Shown one piece after another: positions 61,640-64,000 of a stretch of DNA of 64,000 bases. Each line of letters opens with the position of its first letter. Within the stretch, counting starts at the first letter, position 1. The position numbers were made by a program, and so were the translations under genes. Source of the stretch: Adineta vaga (lineage: Eukaryota; Rotifera); contig CP075494.1 of the NCBI GenBank assembly GCA_021613535.1, positions 12,214,001 through 12,278,000 on the forward strand. The letters are read 5' to 3'. Under the pieces are notes generated by a model that saw only the letters and a program-made list of their open reading frames with translations, was not told where the DNA came from and did no database searches.

Positions 61640-63628
61640 TTATGTTTTTGCATATTGTGTAAAAGATGTTGGAACTGTATCGCTAAACAGTGTTGTATAT
61701 GTTGTTTTAAGTGAATTAACGTAATTTTGCATGACTCGATTGGAACTATTTGATTGTTCTAATTTATCACGTAATTCACTTAATTGGATTTTAAAATTTC
61801 GTTCAAGTTCTTCATTTTCACGTTTTAATTGAGCATATTCAAGATGAAGTTTGGATATTTGTTGTTCAAGATCATATGTATTCTTTTGGAGAAAAGTATC
61901 CTGATGAAAAATAACAATGTCTTTAGATGAAATTTAGAGAATAATTAATATTTACTTTCGTTGCAAATGTATCATCTCGAATTTTAAAATCATTTTGTTT
62001 ATGAATCGTAGTTAAATCATATGTTTTTGAATTCAAACGTGACTAAAAAAATATCATCAATTTAGAATATATGAACTGATCTACATTTATCCGATCTCAT
62101 AGGCAGTAAAACAATTTTGTTCATAGATTGAACATGCATTGTCTTTTATAGGACTTCTCGTAATACTTTTATTAATCAATTCATATTTCAATGGTTTACC
62201 TGTGCTAATCGTAATTCTTCTTCTTTTGAATGAAGTGTTTGTGACAATTTTTCATTTTGTTCTTCTAAAGCAATAATTTTTCTAAAAAAAACAATATCAA
62301 AAACAGAAATGAACTCTTTTTTTTGCCATTTTTACCGTTGAAGAGTTCGAGTATCACCGTCAAATGAAAATCGGTCATCTTTTGTTCGATTATTAAACGA
62401 AGTTATTTGTCCATCGGAAGGCTTCTCTAATTCGTGAACACGTTTTTGAAGTTTACCATTTTTTAATTCAATTTGTTTCAATAATTCAGGTAATGGTTCA
62501 AGTTCTTCAATACGTTTTTGTAAACGTGCACGTGTTCTTTCTAATTCAAGTTCAGATAAATGATTTTTACTATTATTTGCCGATGTTTTTAATACTTCAG
62601 TATGTAATTGTGCTTTATAGTCATTTGCTAAACGTTCTGCTTGTTCAAGTCTAGCACGTAATTGTAGCACTTCAGAATTTGTTTCATTATCTGTTTGTTC
62701 ATTTTTATTCTCATATAATTTTCTATTTAATACACCGATTTGATGATCACGATCATTTAAATCTGCTTGTAATGTTTCAATTGTTATTGCTTTGTTTTCA
62801 GTTGGAATAATTGATAAAATAGAACATGATGGAGTTGAGTGCATAGGAGAATGTTTTCTTGATCGACGAATGCTGTTACCTTGATGACGATTAAGTTGAA
62901 AATCACGTTCTAATGTCTAAAAATAATCATTTTAAACAAATAAGAAAAGTCTGTTTGTTCTTTATTGTCGGCTATCAATGATTCGGAAGGAAATGCAGGA
63001 TTTTAAGCGCAATAGAGTCTATAATATAAGCGGATTCTCTTAGATGCATTGTCGAGTATATCTATTCTAACTACGATCATAATAAAATTTTAAGACTTTA
63101 AATGAAGACAGTCGTTATCAATTCTTAATTCTACTGAATAACTGACAGAGAAAGAATTAGTGTGACGGAAATAACTTCACGTAAAATTCGAAAGAAAGAT
63201 GTTGATTAAGGAAGTCATTCTATTCTTACCCGTAAGGCACATCGTAATCGATTTATTTCTCCTTCTCGTGCATATAATTCTCGTTGAAGGTGAGCACGAT
63301 TATGTTCTAACGATGTTTTCATCGTATCAAAACTAATAGCATGCGTTCGAATACGTTCTAATTCCGTTTGTAAAGCAATATTATCATTTTCACGATTTAA
63401 TAATAAACGTCTGATTTGTTCATTTTCATTTTCTAATTCATGTATATGTATTTTTAATGTATCACATTGATTATTTATCATTCCATCTTCAGCTTCAAGA
63501 TGATATTGATGACGAAGAAATTCTTTTAGTTTACCATTTGAACGTTCGAATTGTTCAATTAAATGTAAAAGTTCATTTCGATGTTGATAAAGTTGATCAA
63601 CTTCAAACGATAATGGATGGTTGTCCTA
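61640..63628 (-). CDS. ODF2: Outer dense fibre protein 2 / cenexin-like (5' end not fixed)
   Basis: Minus-strand exons give a long coiled coil. Several blocks match ODF2: IRRLLLNRENDNIALQTELE, HLQRELYAREGEINRLRCAL then TLERD; LEPLPELLKQIELKNGKLQK; and the C-terminal signature LSELRDKLEQSNSSNRVMQN followed by YVNSLKTTYTTLFSD. The end (TVPTSFTQYAKT) replaces the Ser/Pro tail of vertebrates. ODF2/cenexin sits on the distal appendages of mother centrioles and is needed for ciliogenesis. A block corresponding to roughly the middle 200 residues of vertebrate ODF2 appears to be missing. The most 5' exon seen starts after the acceptor at about 63629 (DNHPLSFEVDQLYQHRNELL). Earlier exons and the start codon were not found and may lie beyond 64000. 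Confidence 0.8.
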
Positions 63629-64000
63629 AAGGTATATATATATATACATTTATGTACAAAAGAAATTATTTGTTCCTTTGTTTTCTTTTTCAAGAACATA
63701 TAAATGAATTTGAAGATTTGAATAGGAGAGTTTTTCATTATGCTAGTGTAGATGAGAAGAGTAACTTTTTCAACGTATGAAGATTTATTTATCGTTTCTA
63801 GGAGATATTCAGAGTCAAATGAATTCAAAATTGTTTCGTTTCTGTATCGAATTATTTATAGATTAGTTTGTTTCGATGATTTACCATCGGAAATGCTGTC
63901 TCCGAGGAAGGATGTAGTTCATGATATCTTACGGTTCGATAGATTGTAAGAATTGAAACTAGAATTATAGGATTTAAATGAGAAAATACTAGATACATAC
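63629..64000. other. Upstream of the visible ODF2 exons
   Basis: Expected to hold an intron and further 5' exons of ODF2 (minus). Open frames on both strands here show no family match, so none is called. A (TA)n run lies near 63633-63646. Confidence 0.3.

Noticed and set aside
63752-63949. Plus-strand frame MRRVTFSTYEDLFIV...
   Set aside because: No family resemblance and no flanking exons. It overlaps the region where ODF2 5' exons are expected on the other strand.

Overview
The window is eukaryotic nuclear DNA: AT-rich and gene-dense. Most genes are cut by very short GT-AG introns (about 45-65 bases), and the gene content is plainly animal. It includes a TIKI-type Wnt protease, a polypeptide GalNAc-transferase, CK2 beta, TFIIH p62, ODF2 and a CFAP210-like ciliary protein. 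An egghead-type mannosyltransferase points to a protostome. The tiny introns, the intronless pectate-lyase-like gene of foreign character, and splice-acceptor motifs placed right at start codons together suggest a bdelloid rotifer such as Adineta or Rotaria. That is inference; no marker gene proves it.

Layout. 1-1.5 kb: 3' end of a coiled-coil gene and a tiny one-pass membrane protein. 2.1-3.2 kb: TIKI-like metalloprotease. 3.5-16.4 kb: one giant unrecognised gene with a tandem 24-residue helical repeat. 16.8-23.1 kb: a PPxY-tailed membrane protein and an R3H-domain protein (both minus), eIF2 beta (plus), and a DXD glycosyltransferase (minus). 23.1-28.7 kb: a sparse accessory-looking stretch with two duplicated small genes and a 41-residue cysteine-rich peptide gene. 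29.0-33.2 kb: a cytochrome b561 reading frame broken by one TGA, a secreted pectate-lyase-like enzyme and a small membrane-protein fragment. 33.35-39.65 kb: complete but compact DNA polymerase theta. 40-49 kb (all minus): SGNH hydrolase, GALNT, an unknown basic protein and CFAP210-like. 50.8-55.7 kb (all plus): egghead-like enzyme, CK2 beta and TFIIH p62, tightly packed. 55.8-59.8 kb: DDX11/ChlR1 helicase (minus). 60.4-60.8 kb: a small protein made of three DxNxDGxIGG calcium-type loops. 61.6 kb to the end: a shortened ODF2/cenexin (minus).

Three themes recur. Genome maintenance and transcription: POLQ, DDX11, TFIIH p62. Cilia and centrioles: ODF2, CFAP210-like. Secretory glycosylation: GALNT, egghead-like, alpha-1,4-GT-like. 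The most novel-looking material is the set of very small genes with strong TATA boxes (24.8, 27.05, 28.5 and 60.4 kb) and the 24-residue repeat of the giant protein. Exon boundaries were read by eye from frame and consensus splice sites. Those stated precisely were checked for phase; overall gene ends are firmer than every internal exon.
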